Source of the DNA: an uncultured Acidobacteriota bacterium
Lineage (GTDB): Bacteria > Acidobacteriota > Blastocatellia > RBC074
NCBI GenBank assembly: GCA_937967285.1
Contig: CALBSU010000260.1
Location: 1 to 19,834, forward strand
Direction: 5' to 3'
DNA length: 19,834 bases
The notes under the pieces are model-generated. The model had not been told where the DNA came from, ran no database searches, and saw nothing but the letters and a program-made list of their open reading frames with translations. Of the stretch, positions 1 through 19,834 are shown piece by piece. Each line of letters starts with the position of its first letter. The first letter of the stretch is position 1. Both the position numbers and the translations under genes were made by a program.

Positions 1-80
1 GGAGCCGGACTTCTCATTCCAATCTCATCTGTTTTGATTTAGCATGGCTGGGAAAAATCACTCTTGAGTCCATCCCTCGA

Positions 81-86
81 AAGGAG
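81..86 (+). promoter_or_regulatory. Shine-Dalgarno site that decides the EF-G-like start
   Basis: AAGGAG lies 2 bases before an ATG at 89 and 8 bases before a second in-frame ATG at 95. Only the second has normal ribosome-binding spacing, so translation most likely begins at 95. No convincing -35/-10 pair is visible in the 80 bases upstream. Confidence 0.75.
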
Positions 87-94
87 AAATGTCC

Positions 95-2300
<2,206 letters not shown>

Positions 2301-2317
2301 TTTAAATATGGCTCAAC

Positions 2318-2326
2318 TGCTATAAT
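2318..2326 (+). promoter_or_regulatory. Extended -10 promoter of rel
   Basis: TGCTATAAT is a perfect extended -10 (TGn followed by TATAAT, hexamer at 2321-2326). No good -35 is seen 16-18 bases upstream, where the sequence is the T-rich end of the heptad array; this is usual for extended -10 promoters. Transcription would start near 2333, 0-4 bases before the rel ATG at 2336. Confidence 0.7.
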
Positions 2327-2335
2327 TGCCGGTGT

Positions 2336-4522
<2,187 letters not shown>

Positions 4523-4593
4523 AACCGCATTTTTTTTAGTCCACCCCGTGAAGTAAGCTTCATTCTCATCCCCATAAGATCAGGAGATAGTCA

Positions 4594-10863
<6,270 letters not shown>

Positions 10864-10868
10864 CAGCC

Positions 10869-10898
10869 GGCCGGTCTCCTTCAACTCCGGCCTGTTTT
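10869..10898 (+). terminator. Probable terminator after the multi-propeller gene
   Basis: GGCCGG (10869-10874) can pair with CCGGCC (10887-10892) around a 12-base loop, followed by TGTTTT. It starts 5 bases after the stop codon. The stem is short but all G-C. Confidence 0.55.
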
Positions 10899-10902
10899 CC
10901 TG

Positions 10903-10908
10903 TAGAAT
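10903..10908 (+). promoter_or_regulatory. Candidate -10 box for ridA
   Basis: TAGAAT just after the terminator-like hairpin resembles a -10 hexamer. The -35 region 17 bases upstream (TTCAAC) is a weak match. This would give a leader of about 105 bases before ridA, in which no riboswitch or other structure is apparent. Confidence 0.35.
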
Positions 10909-11020
10909 GCCTGTTTCAGATTTGAAGCGGGATCGCGGTTGCCGGCTCGTCCTCTCGATCACAGAGGTGCCGGGCATTTTGGCGAACAGTTACTTTCATT
11001 ACAGGGAATCATCGATCTTC

Positions 11021-11395
11021 ATGGACATCATAAGAACAGACCGGGCGCCCGAAGCGATCGGACCGTATTCACAGGCAGTCAGAGCAAACGGGATGGTATT
11101 CGCCTCGGGCCAGATACCTCTCGATCCCGCCACCATGCAGATCGTAGATGGAGATATTCGCGTTCAGACGGAGCGGGTTCTGCTCAATCTGAAAGCCGTG
11201 CTCGAAGCCGCCGGCACTTCGCTCGAAAAAGTCGTCAAAACGACCGTTTATCTGGTCGACATGACTGAATTCGCGGCGATGAACGAAGTTTACGCTTCAT
11301 TCTTCGGCGAGTCCCGTCCGGCAAGGGCGACGGTTCAGGTTGCGCGACTGCCGCGCGACGTGAGAGTCGAAATAGATGTTATCGCCCAGGCGTGA
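11021..11395 (+). CDS. ridA: RidA family enamine/imine deaminase (YjgF/YER057c/UK114)
   Basis: A 124-residue, single-domain member of the Rid family, which hydrolyses reactive 2-aminoacrylate and related imines released by PLP enzymes, as a cytosolic trimer. Family hallmarks are visible: [12 protein letters not shown] at the N-terminus, ASGQIPLDP, and [23 protein letters not shown] at the C-terminus split over the usual strands. Arg102 corresponds to the substrate carboxylate-binding arginine (Arg105 in E. coli RidA) and Glu117 to the water-activating glutamate (Glu120). The ATG at 11021 starts the conserved domain. The frame stays open back to an ATG at 10907, but that extension lacks family similarity. 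A weak AGGGAA lies about 12 bases upstream. The next gene begins 56 bases after the stop and may be cotranscribed. Confidence 0.94.
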   Translation: MDIIRTDRAPEAIGPYSQAVRANGMVFASGQIPLDPATMQIVDGDIRVQTERVLLNLKAVLEAAGTSLEKVVKTTVYLVDMTEFAAMNEVYASFFGESRPARATVQVARLPRDVRVEIDVIAQA

Positions 11396-11433
11396 TCGTA
11401 ACGAGGGGCAAAACAGCAGTTATTCAATCGATG

Positions 11434-11441
11434 AAAAGGAG
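11434..11441 (+). promoter_or_regulatory. Shine-Dalgarno site favouring a GTG start for the PPIase lipoprotein
   Basis: AAAAGGAG lies 10 bases before the GTG at 11452. An in-frame ATG at 11431 has no purine-rich site upstream; the strong site overlaps its first codons instead. The GTG start gives a compact lipoprotein signal peptide. Confidence 0.6.
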
Positions 11442-11451
11442 CATATCAACT

Positions 11452-12579
<1,128 letters not shown>

Positions 12580-12615
12580 GCGGCATCGCTTCATAACTGC
12601 AGAACGATTCGGACC

Positions 12616-12660
12616 GCGAAGGTCGTCTCCAATGGGGCGGCGACCTTCGCTTCGCATTTT
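12616..12660 (+). terminator. Terminator hairpin after the PPIase gene
   Basis: A perfect 10-bp inverted repeat, GCGAAGGTCG (12616-12625) and CGACCTTCGC (12641-12650), encloses a 15-base loop and is followed by TTCGCATTTT. The stem is strong and the T-tract is broken. It separates the PPIase gene from the ABC-F operon. Confidence 0.65.
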
Positions 12661-12668
12661 CGGAATCA

Positions 12669-14591
12669 ATGCTTTTTCGACTTTCCGATGTTCATAAGTC
12701 ATACGGCGCGCAGGAAGTTCTGCGCGGCGTGACGCTTCAGTTCAATCCGGGCGAACACGTCGGCCTGGTCGGCCGCAACGGGGCCGGCAAGACGACGATT
12801 CTGCGGATGATCGCCGGCACGGAGACGCCCGACAAGGGCGAGATCGACCGGCTGCGAGGTCTGCGCGTCGGAGTGCTCGACCAGCACGTTGATTTCAGCG
12901 GCGCCGAGACTTTGCTGGATGCCGCGCTCGGCGTCTTCGAGAGGTTGCGCGGACTCGAGGACCGGATGCGCGAACTCGAGCACGCCATGACCGAAGCATC
13001 CGGCGAACAGCTCGACCGGATCATGCACGATTACAGCGACGCGCAGCACGCTTACGAACACGAGGGCGGTTTCAGCTATCACGCGCGGGCAGAGAGCGTC
13101 CTGCTCGGACTCGGGTTCTCGACCGGGGACTTCTCGAAGCGGGCGGAAAGCCTGTCCGGAGGCGAGAAGAACCGCCTCGGGCTGGCGCGCCTGCTCCTGC
13201 TCGAACCCGATATTCTCCTGCTCGACGAGCCGACCAACCACCTCGACGTCGATGCCGTCGAATGGCTCGAAGAATACCTGGCGGCCTCGAAATCCGCCTA
13301 TCTTGTGATCTCACACGACCGGTTCTTTCTTGATCACACCGTCAGCCGCGTGCTCGATCTGGAGTTCGGCAGGATCGAGAGCTACAAGGGAAACTACAGC
13401 GACTATCAGATCGAGAAGGCGGAACGTCTCGAGATGCGGCAGCGCGCCTACGAGCAGCAGCAGGAGATGATCGCGCGAACAGAGGATTTCATCCGCCGGA
13501 ATCTGGCCGGTCAGAAAACGAAACAGGCGAAATCGCGCCGCAATTTTCTCGATCGGCTCGAGCGGCTTGAAAACGTATCGGGTCAGGACTCGGCGAATTT
13601 CAGGATCTCGCCGACCGTCAGAACGGGCGATCAGGTGCTGGTGATCGAGGATCTGTCGATCGGTTTTCCGGGCAGGACTCTGGCAAGCGGGATCAATCTG
13701 CTTCTCCGGCGCGGAGAACGCCTCGGGATCATCGGCGGCAATGGGACGGGCAAGACCACGCTGGTCAGGACGCTGCTCGGCGAGCACCGGCCGCTCGACG
13801 GCGAAATCAGGTGGGGCGCCGGTGTCGATATCGGTTACTACGACCAGCGGCTGCTTAGCGTCGATGACCGGAACACTGTCATCGACGAACTTCGGACGGC
13901 CGCCGCATCGACCGTCACCGACGGCGAACTGCGCGGGTTTCTGGGGCGATTCCTCTTCTCGGGCGATGACGTTTTCAAACCGGTATCCGCCCTCTCGGGC
14001 GGGGAGAAGGGAAGACTCGCGCTGGCCAAGCTGATCTACTCGCGCGTCAATGTGCTGGTGCTGGACGAGCCGACCAACCATCTGGACATCGACTCCCGCG
14101 AGGCGCTCGAGGACGCGCTCAACTCTTTCGGCGGGACGATCATCACGGTCTCTCACGACAGATATTTTCTGGACCGGATCGCCACCCAGATACTGCACTT
14201 CGGCGATCCGGGCGTCGAGTTCTTCAACGGCGGATACACCGAGTATCACGACGAGCAATTGAGGCTCAGGCAGGCCCGTCAGGCGGCCGAGGCCGAGGCG
14301 CAGAAGCAGGAGCGCGCCGCACGCAAGGCGCAGGCCGTGCGGACGCCCGCCTCGAAAAAGTCGAAAGCGAAATCTCCCTCGCCGGCGGAGATCGAAGCTG
14401 CCATCGCGGAAGCAGAGGCCGAGCAGCATCGCCTCGCAGAGATGCTATCGACCGACGAGATCGCCCGCGACAAGGATCAGCTCTTCGCCCTGACCGAGCA
14501 GTACCAGACGCTTGACGATCGCCTCAAGGATCTCTACGCCCGCTGGGAGGAATCGCTCGAAGAGGAAGGCCGCTCGATGGCACAGGGATGA
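12669..14591 (+). CDS. ABC-F family ATPase, Uup/YheS-like ribosome-associated
   Basis: A soluble protein of 640 residues with two ABC cassettes and no membrane segments, the ABC-F layout. Members act at the ribosomal E site in translation regulation, ribosome rescue, assembly or antibiotic protection. Cassette 1 has Walker [10 protein letters not shown] (35-43), signature [14 protein letters not shown] (near 162) and Walker [14 protein letters not shown] (near 181). The charged helical interdomain linker lies around 245-330 ([19 protein letters not shown]). Cassette 2 has Walker [10 protein letters not shown] (near 356), signature [14 protein letters not shown] (near 443) and [12 protein letters not shown] (near 463). 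From 560 there is an Ala/Glu/Lys-rich C-terminal coiled coil like that of Uup. The subfamily cannot be settled without a tree. The start has only a weak GGAA upstream. It heads a five-gene run, and ybaK starts 1 base after its stop. Confidence 0.93.
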   Translation: MLFRLSDVHKSYGAQEVLRGVTLQFNPGEHVGLVGRNGAGKTTILRMIAGTETPDKGEIDRLRGLRVGVLDQHVDFSGAETLLDAALGVFERLRGLEDRMRELEHAMTEASGEQLDRIMHDYSDAQHAYEHEGGFSYHARAESVLLGLGFSTGDFSKRAESLSGGEKNRLGLARLLLLEPDILLLDEPTNHLDVDAVEWLEEYLAASKSAYLVISHDRFFLDHTVSRVLDLEFGRIESYKGNYSDYQIEKAERLEMRQRAYEQQQEMIARTEDFIRRNLAGQKTKQAKSRRNFLDRLERLENVSGQDSANFRISPTVRTGDQVLVIEDLSIGFPGRTLASGINLLLRRGERLGIIGGNGTGKTTLVRTLLGEHRPLDGEIRWGAGVDIGYYDQRLLSVDDRNTVIDELRTAAASTVTDGELRGFLGRFLFSGDDVFKPVSALSGGEKGRLALAKLIYSRVNVLVLDEPTNHLDIDSREALEDALNSFGGTIITVSHDRYFLDRIATQILHFGDPGVEFFNGGYTEYHDEQLRLRQARQAAEAEAQKQERAARKAQAVRTPASKKSKAKSPSPAEIEAAIAEAEAEQHRLAEMLSTDEIARDKDQLFALTEQYQTLDDRLKDLYARWEESLEEEGRSMAQG

Positions 14592-14592
14592 T

Positions 14593-15060
14593 ATGAAGAC
14601 GATCGCCGCCCGTATCCTCGACTCCCGCGGGATCGAATACGAACTGCGGGCCTATGAAGTCAACGAGGACGAACTCGACGCGATCACCGTCGCTCGCAAG
14701 GTCGACATGCCGCCAGAGGCCACCTTCAAGACGCTGGTCGCCCGCGGAGACAGGTCCGGCGTCGTCATGGCCTGCATCCCCGGCGATCAGGAACTGGATC
14801 TGAAAAAACTCGCCTCCGTAACCGGATGCAAGAAGATCGATCTCGTTCAAGTCAAGGAGATCCTCGGGCTGACCGGATACATTCGCGGCGGAGTTTCGCC
14901 GCTCGGCTCGAAGAAAAAGTATCCGCTCTTTATCGACGAGACCGTCATTCTTCATGACCGGATCAGCGTCAGCGCCGGACAGAGAGGGCTTCAGATGATC
15001 CTCGCGCCCCAGGATCTGATCGATGCGTCAGATGCCCGGCTCGCCGACCTGACTAAATGA
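14593..15060 (+). CDS. ybaK: Cys-tRNA(Pro)/Cys-tRNA(Cys) deacylase, YbaK/EbsC family
   Basis: A 155-residue single-domain trans-editing enzyme that hydrolyses mischarged aminoacyl-tRNA (Cys-tRNA(Pro) in the best-studied members), so protecting translation fidelity. [11 protein letters not shown] holds the essential Lys46, matching the lysine of Haemophilus YbaK. The conserved [13 protein letters not shown] loop is present, as are [12 protein letters not shown] and [14 protein letters not shown] near the C-terminus. The length is usual for the family. It starts one base after the ABC-F stop. Its own stop overlaps the next start by 4 bases (ATGA), a sign of translational coupling. The frame is open upstream into the ABC-F gene, but the family N-terminus begins here. 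Confidence 0.93.
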   Translation: MKTIAARILDSRGIEYELRAYEVNEDELDAITVARKVDMPPEATFKTLVARGDRSGVVMACIPGDQELDLKKLASVTGCKKIDLVQVKEILGLTGYIRGGVSPLGSKKKYPLFIDETVILHDRISVSAGQRGLQMILAPQDLIDASDARLADLTK

Positions 15061-15530
15061 TCCCCCATCGAAAGCCTGAAGCCATGAACGACACTTTTGA
15101 AATGGTCCCGCCAGCCTCTTCGGCAATCATCGTCTTCATCTGCATCATCGGCCTTCTCGCGGCGATGACTCTGCTCTTTTCGTGGATGTCATACAAGTCG
15201 ATGCGGACATCGATCAGCGTGCAGGACGATAAGCTGGTTCTCGACACAGCCATCTACGGCAGATCCGTTCCGCTCTCAAAGATCGAACATCAGAAAGTGG
15301 AGATAATCGATCTCGGTAAAGGATCTCCATGGGAGCCGCAGTTGCGGTCGAACGGCATCGGGCTGCCGGGATTGCAGATCGGCTGGTTCAGCCTGCGCAA
15401 TGGGGAGAAGGCTCTGCTCGCCGTCACGGACAGATCCCGCGCGGTTCGAATTCCGGTCAGTGACGGCTACACGATCATCGCCAGCGTCAACCATCCGGAA
15501 CGGCTGGTCGGGCTTCTGAAACGGGAGTAG
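15057..15530 (+). CDS. Membrane-anchored PH-domain-like protein of unknown function
   Basis: A small protein of 157 residues. A single hydrophobic segment at about 22-43 ([20 protein letters not shown]) is followed by a predicted beta-rich cytosolic domain that begins [24 protein letters not shown]. This resembles small bacterial PH-like families (bPH), in which a membrane segment precedes a beta sandwich with one C-terminal helix (here [10 protein letters not shown]). The biochemical role of these families is unknown. The start at 15057 overlaps the ybaK stop (ATGA). An in-frame ATG at 15084 is an alternative that would shorten the N-terminus by 9 residues; neither has a strong Shine-Dalgarno. 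CIA30 follows after 7 bases. The PH-like call rests on pattern, not on a search. Confidence 0.75.
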   Translation: MIPHRKPEAMNDTFEMVPPASSAIIVFICIIGLLAAMTLLFSWMSYKSMRTSISVQDDKLVLDTAIYGRSVPLSKIEHQKVEIIDLGKGSPWEPQLRSNGIGLPGLQIGWFSLRNGEKALLAVTDRSRAVRIPVSDGYTIIASVNHPERLVGLLKRE

Positions 15531-15537
15531 TCGCCGC

Positions 15538-16035
15538 ATGAGGCTGGGGACAGGGTTTTCTCCAAAAATGCAAAAACTCGAATGGCGCCCGATCGATGAT
15601 CAGGTCATGGGCGGAGTTTCGGCCAGCGCAGTCGAGCCTGCAGCAGACGGATCGAGCGTCTTCACTGGGCACGTTTCGACACGTTACGGCGGAGGCTTCG
15701 CATCGGTCAGAGCCGCCACGCCGGGGCTCGATCTCTCCGCTTTTCGAGGCCTCAAACTGCGTCTCAGAGGCGACGGGAAGCGATACAAGATCAATCTCAA
15801 AAACTCGCCCGGCTTCGACGGCCCGCTCTTTCAGGCATCCTTCAGCACTCTTCCGGCCGGCGAGTGGATAGACATCGCGCTCGCGTTTTCGGATTTCGTG
15901 CCGACGTTCAGAGGCAATGAGCTGTCATCGGACTACACGCTCGATGCCGGGCGAATAGAATCGATCGGAATCATGATCTCTGAAAAACAGGCCGGCGAAT
16001 TCCGCCTCGAAATACAAACGCTCGAATGTTACTGA
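15538..16035 (+). CDS. CIA30 family protein (complex I intermediate-associated protein 30 domain)
   Basis: 165 residues made almost entirely of one CIA30 domain, a jelly-roll-like beta sandwich named after a mitochondrial complex I assembly factor; bacterial members mostly lack a known role. The signature DDQVMGGVSAS (20-30) is followed by FTGHVSTRYGGGFASVRA, then LDLSAFRGLKLRLRGDGKRY, the central core motif, and finally IESIGIMISEKQAGEFRLEI. No signal peptide is seen, so it is probably cytosolic. GGGAG at 15523-15527, inside the end of the preceding gene, lies 10 bases before the ATG and supports this start; Met11 at 15568 is an alternative. A second CIA30-like domain occurs in this window, fused to the amidohydrolase at 18218-19834. 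Confidence 0.88.
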   Translation: MRLGTGFSPKMQKLEWRPIDDQVMGGVSASAVEPAADGSSVFTGHVSTRYGGGFASVRAATPGLDLSAFRGLKLRLRGDGKRYKINLKNSPGFDGPLFQASFSTLPAGEWIDIALAFSDFVPTFRGNELSSDYTLDAGRIESIGIMISEKQAGEFRLEIQTLECY

Positions 16036-16045
16036 CCGCGATCCG

Positions 16046-16771
16046 ATGAACTCAGACGACGATAATATTAAGATCGATCTGGCGCGTTCTCTGCCCGACA
16101 TCCCGCGGTGGATCGAGGTTCGATCTATGCTGCTGTCCGGCGATTGCGAGGTCATCGGGTTGACTGAATCAACGCTGCCTGCGTTCATCGTGAAAAGTCA
16201 GAGTACCGGCTTGATGGCCGTTGTCGGTCGGCCGTCTACGGAATCGATCGGTTTCGCGGCCGATGGTTGCGAGACCGTTCTGGCGCCGCCGGAAACCACT
16301 GAGCACGTTCTTAGCGCGCTCGACGGATGGACCGCGTCCAAAGCGCTGCTTCACCTGCCCGGTGAAGCGCCCTTTCCGCTTCCCGATCCCCGGATGGATA
16401 CCAGGATGATCGGCGCGGTCGAACTTGAGGGAGGGCGTGAGATCCCCGACGAACTGAAGGAAGAACTGCTCGATGCCTGCCGCGTTTCGCCGGTTGCCGC
16501 GGTCTTTTCAGGAGCCGGGCCGGTCTCGTTCTGCTACCCTTCCGCGATCACCGAGACTCTCTGGGACGTTTCGATCGACACGCTCCGGCAATATCGAAAT
16601 CGCGGATACGCACGCGCGGCGGTACTGTCGATGATTGAATTTATGCGAATAAGCGGGCGCCGGCCGGTCTGGGGCGCCGAAGTCTCGAATCAGGCCTCGA
16701 TAGGCCTCGCCCGGAAGCTGGGTTTCGTGGTCGTTGATGAACTGAATGTCATCACGGAAGGGGAGCCGTGA
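16046..16771 (+). CDS. GNAT family N-acetyltransferase
   Basis: 241 residues. The C-terminal half shows the GNAT acetyl-CoA fold: a strand at TETLWDVSIDTL, then the pyrophosphate-binding loop QYRNRGYARA (182-191, fitting Q/RxxGxG/A), the helix AAVLSMIEFMR, and WGAEVSNQASIGLARKLGF with the usual Asn and GF ending. The N-terminal half is less conserved and may form a second, degenerate GNAT-like lobe or a substrate domain. The acceptor substrate is unknown. It starts 10 bases after the CIA30 stop with no clear Shine-Dalgarno, which suggests coupled translation as the last gene of the five-gene run. Its stop codon lies inside the left arm of a terminator hairpin. Confidence 0.85.
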   Translation: MNSDDDNIKIDLARSLPDIPRWIEVRSMLLSGDCEVIGLTESTLPAFIVKSQSTGLMAVVGRPSTESIGFAADGCETVLAPPETTEHVLSALDGWTASKALLHLPGEAPFPLPDPRMDTRMIGAVELEGGREIPDELKEELLDACRVSPVAAVFSGAGPVSFCYPSAITETLWDVSIDTLRQYRNRGYARAAVLSMIEFMRISGRRPVWGAEVSNQASIGLARKLGFVVVDELNVITEGEP

Positions 16772-16793
16772 TCATATTCTCACGGCTCCCCTT
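16758..16793. terminator. Perfect 14-bp hairpin between convergent genes, probable bidirectional terminator
   Basis: AAGGGGAGCCGTGA (16758-16771) pairs perfectly with TCACGGCTCCCCTT (16780-16793) around an 8-base loop. A/T-ending arms give short U-tracts in both directions. It lies between the plus-strand GNAT gene, whose stop codon is the last three bases of the left arm, and the minus-strand M20 peptidase ending at 16820. Confidence 0.85.
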
Positions 16794-16819
16794 CGATGTT
16801 ATTTCCGATGCGCTGATTC

Positions 16820-18196
16820 TCAGCGGATCTTCGCAATCTCCTCGAAGTACTTGACGAACATCTTTATTCCGCCGGATGTCTGGCGCCAGTCGTAATTCTC
16901 GTTCTTGGCATGATAGCCGTGTTCGGGAAGGCTCAGGCCCAGGAAATTGATCGGCGACTTGAGATGCTTCTGCAGCGTGACCACCGCGCCGATCGACCCC
17001 CCCTCGCGGGTGAAAGCAGGTTCCTTGCCGAAGGCGAACTTCATCGCCACGCGGGCCGCGTCGGCATAGGGCCCCGTGAAATCGCCGAGGAACGGCTCGA
17101 GCTTCTGAATCGCATCCACGCGGACATCGGGATTGATCTTTCTGACGAAATCCCTGACCAGCCGGGCTATCTTGTCGCCATCCTGATTCGGCACCAGGCG
17201 CGTGCTGATCTTTGCCTCGGCGCGGTAGGGAACGATCGTTTTCACTCCCGGCCCGCCGTATCCGCCGGTAATGCCATGCAGCTCGAAGGTCGGCGCAGCC
17301 ATAAACGCTTTGAGCACATCGGCCTCCGTCTTCAGATTCGGCCTGATCGATTTCAACTCGTGCGCCCGCTTGAACTCCTTCGTCGTGAAGCCGGAATTGA
17401 CGAAGCTGGCGATCTCGGCCTTGGTCGCCTCGCGGATATCATCGTAAAATCCGGGAATCTTGACCTTGCCTGTCTTCGCGTCGTAGCACTGGCTGATGAC
17501 CTGCGCCAGTTCGCCGATCGGATTGCGCGCGACTCCGCCGACCAGACCTGAATGAACATCCTTGGCATGCGTCTGGAGGCTGAAGATGAAGGCCTGAAGC
17601 CCCCGCAATCCGTATGGCACCGCCGGCTGCTTGCGCGAAATCCAGATCGTATCCGAGACCAGAAACGAATCGGATTTCAGTTCCTTGCGGTTCTTCCTGA
17701 CGAAATACTCGAAATTCGGAGATCCGATCTCTTCCTCGAGTTCCCAGATGAACTTGAAGTTGAGGGGGATCTGATGCTCTAGCGCGTATCGAACCGCCAT
17801 CAAAGCCGTCAGCGCGGGTCCTTTGTCGTCGGTCGTTCCGCGCCCTTCGTATCTGTCGCCGGTCCTGTAGAACGTGAACGGCGCCTTGTTCCATTCCGAC
17901 GGGTCCGCCGGCTGAACGTCCAGGTGGTTGTAGATGGTTACCGTAGGGTAGTTGCTGCCGGTGACGATCGATCCGAAGACTACCGGGTTGCCGGGCGTCT
18001 TGACCGGAGCGGCCGTCGCGCCGACATCCCGCAGATACTGCGATGCCACCTCGGCGCATTTGAGTATGTCCGCCTGGCGTTCAGGTTCGCTGCTGACGCT
18101 CGGGATTTCAACCAGCGCACCGAGCTTGTCCTCGAACTCAGCCCGGGAGCTGCGAATATATGAATCAAGATCTTTATATAGTCCGTTTTTGCTCAT
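16820..18196 (-). CDS. M20 family zinc metallopeptidase (dipeptidase/carboxypeptidase-like)
   Basis: 458 residues, a typical length for M20 peptidases of the carnosinase/ArgE/DapE group, which use two zinc ions to hydrolyse dipeptides or acylated amino acids. The metal and catalytic residues are visible: His91 and Asp93 in YNHLDVQP, Asp123 in GTTDDKG, Glu155/156 in WELEEEIGS, Asp182 in VSDT and the late His in [10 protein letters not shown] (about 429). The lid (dimerisation) domain lies between, starting near [18 protein letters not shown]. There is no signal peptide, so it is probably cytosolic. AGGAGG (complement of 18202-18207) lies 5 bases before the ATG, a strong start. The amidohydrolase ends 21 bases upstream, so the two are likely one operon for breaking down small peptides or amides. 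Substrate unknown. Confidence 0.93.
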   Translation of the reverse strand: MSKNGLYKDLDSYIRSSRAEFEDKLGALVEIPSVSSEPERQADILKCAEVASQYLRDVGATAAPVKTPGNPVVFGSIVTGSNYPTVTIYNHLDVQPADPSEWNKAPFTFYRTGDRYEGRGTTDDKGPALTALMAVRYALEHQIPLNFKFIWELEEEIGSPNFEYFVRKNRKELKSDSFLVSDTIWISRKQPAVPYGLRGLQAFIFSLQTHAKDVHSGLVGGVARNPIGELAQVISQCYDAKTGKVKIPGFYDDIREATKAEIASFVNSGFTTKEFKRAHELKSIRPNLKTEADVLKAFMAAPTFELHGITGGYGGPGVKTIVPYRAEAKISTRLVPNQDGDKIARLVRDFVRKINPDVRVDAIQKLEPFLGDFTGPYADAARVAMKFAFGKEPAFTREGGSIGAVVTLQKHLKSPINFLGLSLPEHGYHAKNENYDWRQTSGGIKMFVKYFEEIAKIR

Positions 18197-18217
18197 CTCA
18201 TCCTCCTACGATTATGT

Positions 18218-19834
18218 TCATTTATGAAATTTCAGATTATCGATTTCAAGCCAAACGTATTTGCCCGGGTTGCCCGAGGCTTCGAAGATGATGCTCAGCA
18301 GATCTGAGCCGGTCCAGGCTGGTCCGCGGTCCGCGCCGTCGATCCGTTTGAGATCGTCGAAGCCGATGCGGAGAGTCTTCCAGCCGGGCGACGCGCTGAA
18401 CTCGGATTGGAAATACTTCGAGTCCCTGATCGACGCGGTCGGGATTATCAGCCTGTAAACTCCTTCTCCCCTGACGTCGAATTCAATTCCTTTGTAACGG
18501 CGGGCATCCGCCGGTTCGACGCCTCCGCGCCTGAGCGGGAGGACGGCGCGAATGAACGGAGATTCCTTGTCGCTCAACCGGCCGACCATCGAGAGCGCGT
18601 GATTATCCTTCTCGCGCAGAACTCGTCCGTAGAGCATCGCCGAATGATCGACGCCGGCATCTGTCGAGTTGACCCACAGCGTATCAAGCCGGCTTCGCGG
18701 GGATTCGAAATCGTCGATCAACTCGCCGACCGCAACGGCCGGAATCGCCGTCGGTTCCGGCGCGGCGATGTCCGCAGCCAGCTTCGCTCTGTCGATTTCG
18801 TGACCACCGAGGAAGACGCGGCTGATCCTGCTGATCTCGTTGATGTCGATATGCGGAGATCCGTCGATGAGTAGCAGGTCTGCCAGTTTGCCCGGGGCGA
18901 GCGTCCCTCTCTGGTCATCGACCTTGATCGCCCTGGCGGCGTTGCCGGTTGCCGCCGTCAGAGCCTGCAGGGGCGTCAGCCCTCCGGCCACAAGCAGTTG
19001 CAGTTCGCGCAACGTGGCCCATCCGTGATAGGTGCCTGATACTCCCGCATCGGTCCCGGTGGCGAACAGGACGCCGCCCTTCGAAAGCGCTGCGACGTTA
19101 TGCTGAAGAAACTTCCAGCGGAGCTGTCTGGATTCCGAAGTCCTGCCGTTGCGCGGTGTTCCGCTGCCTTCATCGGTCAGTTCCGGCCTGATCCGGCCTC
19201 TGACCGCCGGTTCGAGCACCGCCGACAGCAGAGGTGACAGAATGTCTCGTCCGCGCGGCTCATAGACCGCGAGTGTCGGCGCATATGCCACGCCCTTCGC
19301 GGTCATCAGCCGCATGAGCGACTCGTCTGCCTCAGCGTTTCCGATTCCGTGAGCGATGACATCCACGCCGGCAATCGCGGCGATCTTCGCCTTCTCGAGC
19401 GTCACGGTGTGAGTCAGCACTTCGAGGCCATTTTTGTGCGCTTCGTCGACCAGCGCGCTCAGCGTCTCCTGGTTCATGCTCGTCATATCCGGAGCCGCGC
19501 CATATCTCCAACCGTCGGTGAAGACTTTGATCACGTCGGGCCGGTAGGGAAGCACGCTCCTGACAGCTGCGCGGGCCTGCTCGGCTGTCGATACCTCGAG
19601 TGAGAAAAGATCCCCGCGCCCGCCCTCGGCGCCGTGACCGCCCGGAGTCGTCATCCTCGCCGCCAGGCTGATCCGGGGACCGATCACCGTGCCCGTTTCG
19701 ATCAACCGGCGCATCGGCTCGAAAGTTTCAGGATATGTGCCGAAATCGACGACCGATGTCACTCCGCAGTAGAGATACGATTTGAGGTTCTTCGGCCAGT
19801 CTCCGCTGACGCCGGGCGCTGCCGCGTACGGCAG
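18218..19834 (-). CDS. Amidohydrolase with fused C-terminal CIA30-like domain (5' end beyond window)
   Basis: A partial gene. The reading frame stays open to the window edge: codons before the GTG at 19762 continue the family pattern ([16 protein letters not shown]), so that GTG is internal. The amidohydrolase-1 (imidazolonepropionase-like TIM barrel) part has DVIKVFTDG with a possible carbamylated Lys, LTHTV and VIAHGIG with metal His residues, TGTDAG with the catalytic Asp, and the usual ending [16 protein letters not shown]. The N-terminal HxH motif lies outside the window. After a short Ala/Pro linker ([11 protein letters not shown]) comes a domain of about 165 residues with [16 protein letters not shown] at its start, [20 protein letters not shown] and [20 protein letters not shown]. 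This resembles CIA30 domains. It ends 21 bases before the M20 peptidase start. Substrate and export status cannot be judged without the N-terminus. Confidence 0.88.
   Translation of the reverse strand: MPYAAAPGVSGDWPKNLKSYLYCGVTSVVDFGTYPETFEPMRRLIETGTVIGPRISLAARMTTPGGHGAEGGRGDLFSLEVSTAEQARAAVRSVLPYRPDVIKVFTDGWRYGAAPDMTSMNQETLSALVDEAHKNGLEVLTHTVTLEKAKIAAIAGVDVIAHGIGNAEADESLMRLMTAKGVAYAPTLAVYEPRGRDILSPLLSAVLEPAVRGRIRPELTDEGSGTPRNGRTSESRQLRWKFLQHNVAALSKGGVLFATGTDAGVSGTYHGWATLRELQLLVAGGLTPLQALTAATGNAARAIKVDDQRGTLAPGKLADLLLIDGSPHIDINEISRISRVFLGGHEIDRAKLAADIAAPEPTAIPAVAVGELIDDFESPRSRLDTLWVNSTDAGVDHSAMLYGRVLREKDNHALSMVGRLSDKESPFIRAVLPLRRGGVEPADARRYKGIEFDVRGEGVYRLIIPTASIRDSKYFQSEFSASPGWKTLRIGFDDLKRIDGADRGPAWTGSDLLSIIFEASGNPGKYVWLEIDNLKFHK

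Noticed and set aside
34..62. Possible promoter for the EF-G-like gene (TTGATT at 34-39)
   Set aside because: No acceptable -10 hexamer is found at 15-18 bases spacing, so the pairing is not supported.
4549..4562. Small TGAAG/CTTCA hairpin before the multi-propeller gene as an operator
   Set aside because: Only 5 bp with a 4-base loop; too short to separate from chance.
10907..11020. N-terminal extension of RidA by 38 residues
   Set aside because: The RidA fold starts at the ATG at 11021, and the extra residues show no conserved pattern. The frame is open by chance through the leader.

Overview
The window reads as a GC-rich chromosomal segment of a member of the Acidobacteriota, possibly a Blastocatellia-like lineage. 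The best marker is the large secreted protein at 4594-10863. It ends in the TIGR03437-type domain common in Solibacter and other Acidobacteria, and it carries NHL and Asp-box propellers of a kind frequent there. The assignment is inferred from protein features only; no rRNA or tRNA gene is present. I see no phage, insertion sequence, CRISPR array or integrase.

Left part (1-4522): an EF-G-2-like translational GTPase is followed by an unusual inverted array of 7-bp repeats that can fold into a 32-bp stem. Next comes a bifunctional RelA/SpoT (Rel) stringent-response enzyme. Its extended -10 promoter lies only 9 bases before the start codon, so the mRNA is probably leaderless. Middle (4594-10863): one gene encodes a 2089-residue secreted multi-propeller protein. 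It has a signal peptide, an Arg-rich segment, a large Asp-box (BNR/sortilin-like) propeller region, a BACON-like domain, two copies of an Ig-like plus six-NHL-repeat module, and the TIGR03437 C-terminus.

Right of that (11021-12579): ridA (enamine/imine deaminase) and a parvulin-type peptidyl-prolyl isomerase lipoprotein, closed by a hairpin. Then a tight run of five genes on the plus strand (12669-16771): an ABC-F ATPase, a YbaK/EbsC-type aminoacyl-tRNA deacylase, a membrane-anchored PH-like protein, a CIA30-domain protein and a GNAT acetyltransferase. Gaps are 1 to 10 bases, with one 4-base overlap. A perfect 14-bp hairpin between convergent genes ends this run.

The far right (16820-19834, minus strand) holds an amidohydrolase fused to a C-terminal CIA30-like domain, cut by the window edge. 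It is followed 21 bases downstream by an M20 family metallopeptidase. Together they suggest a small peptide or amide degradation operon.

Most of the window is ordinary housekeeping and secretion. The items most worth checking are the heptad inverted repeat with the adjoining leaderless rel promoter, the amidohydrolase-CIA30 fusion beside a stand-alone CIA30 gene, the duplicated Ig-NHL6 architecture, and the EF-G paralogue whose catalytic His is replaced by Tyr. I found no convincing new defence or mobile system.
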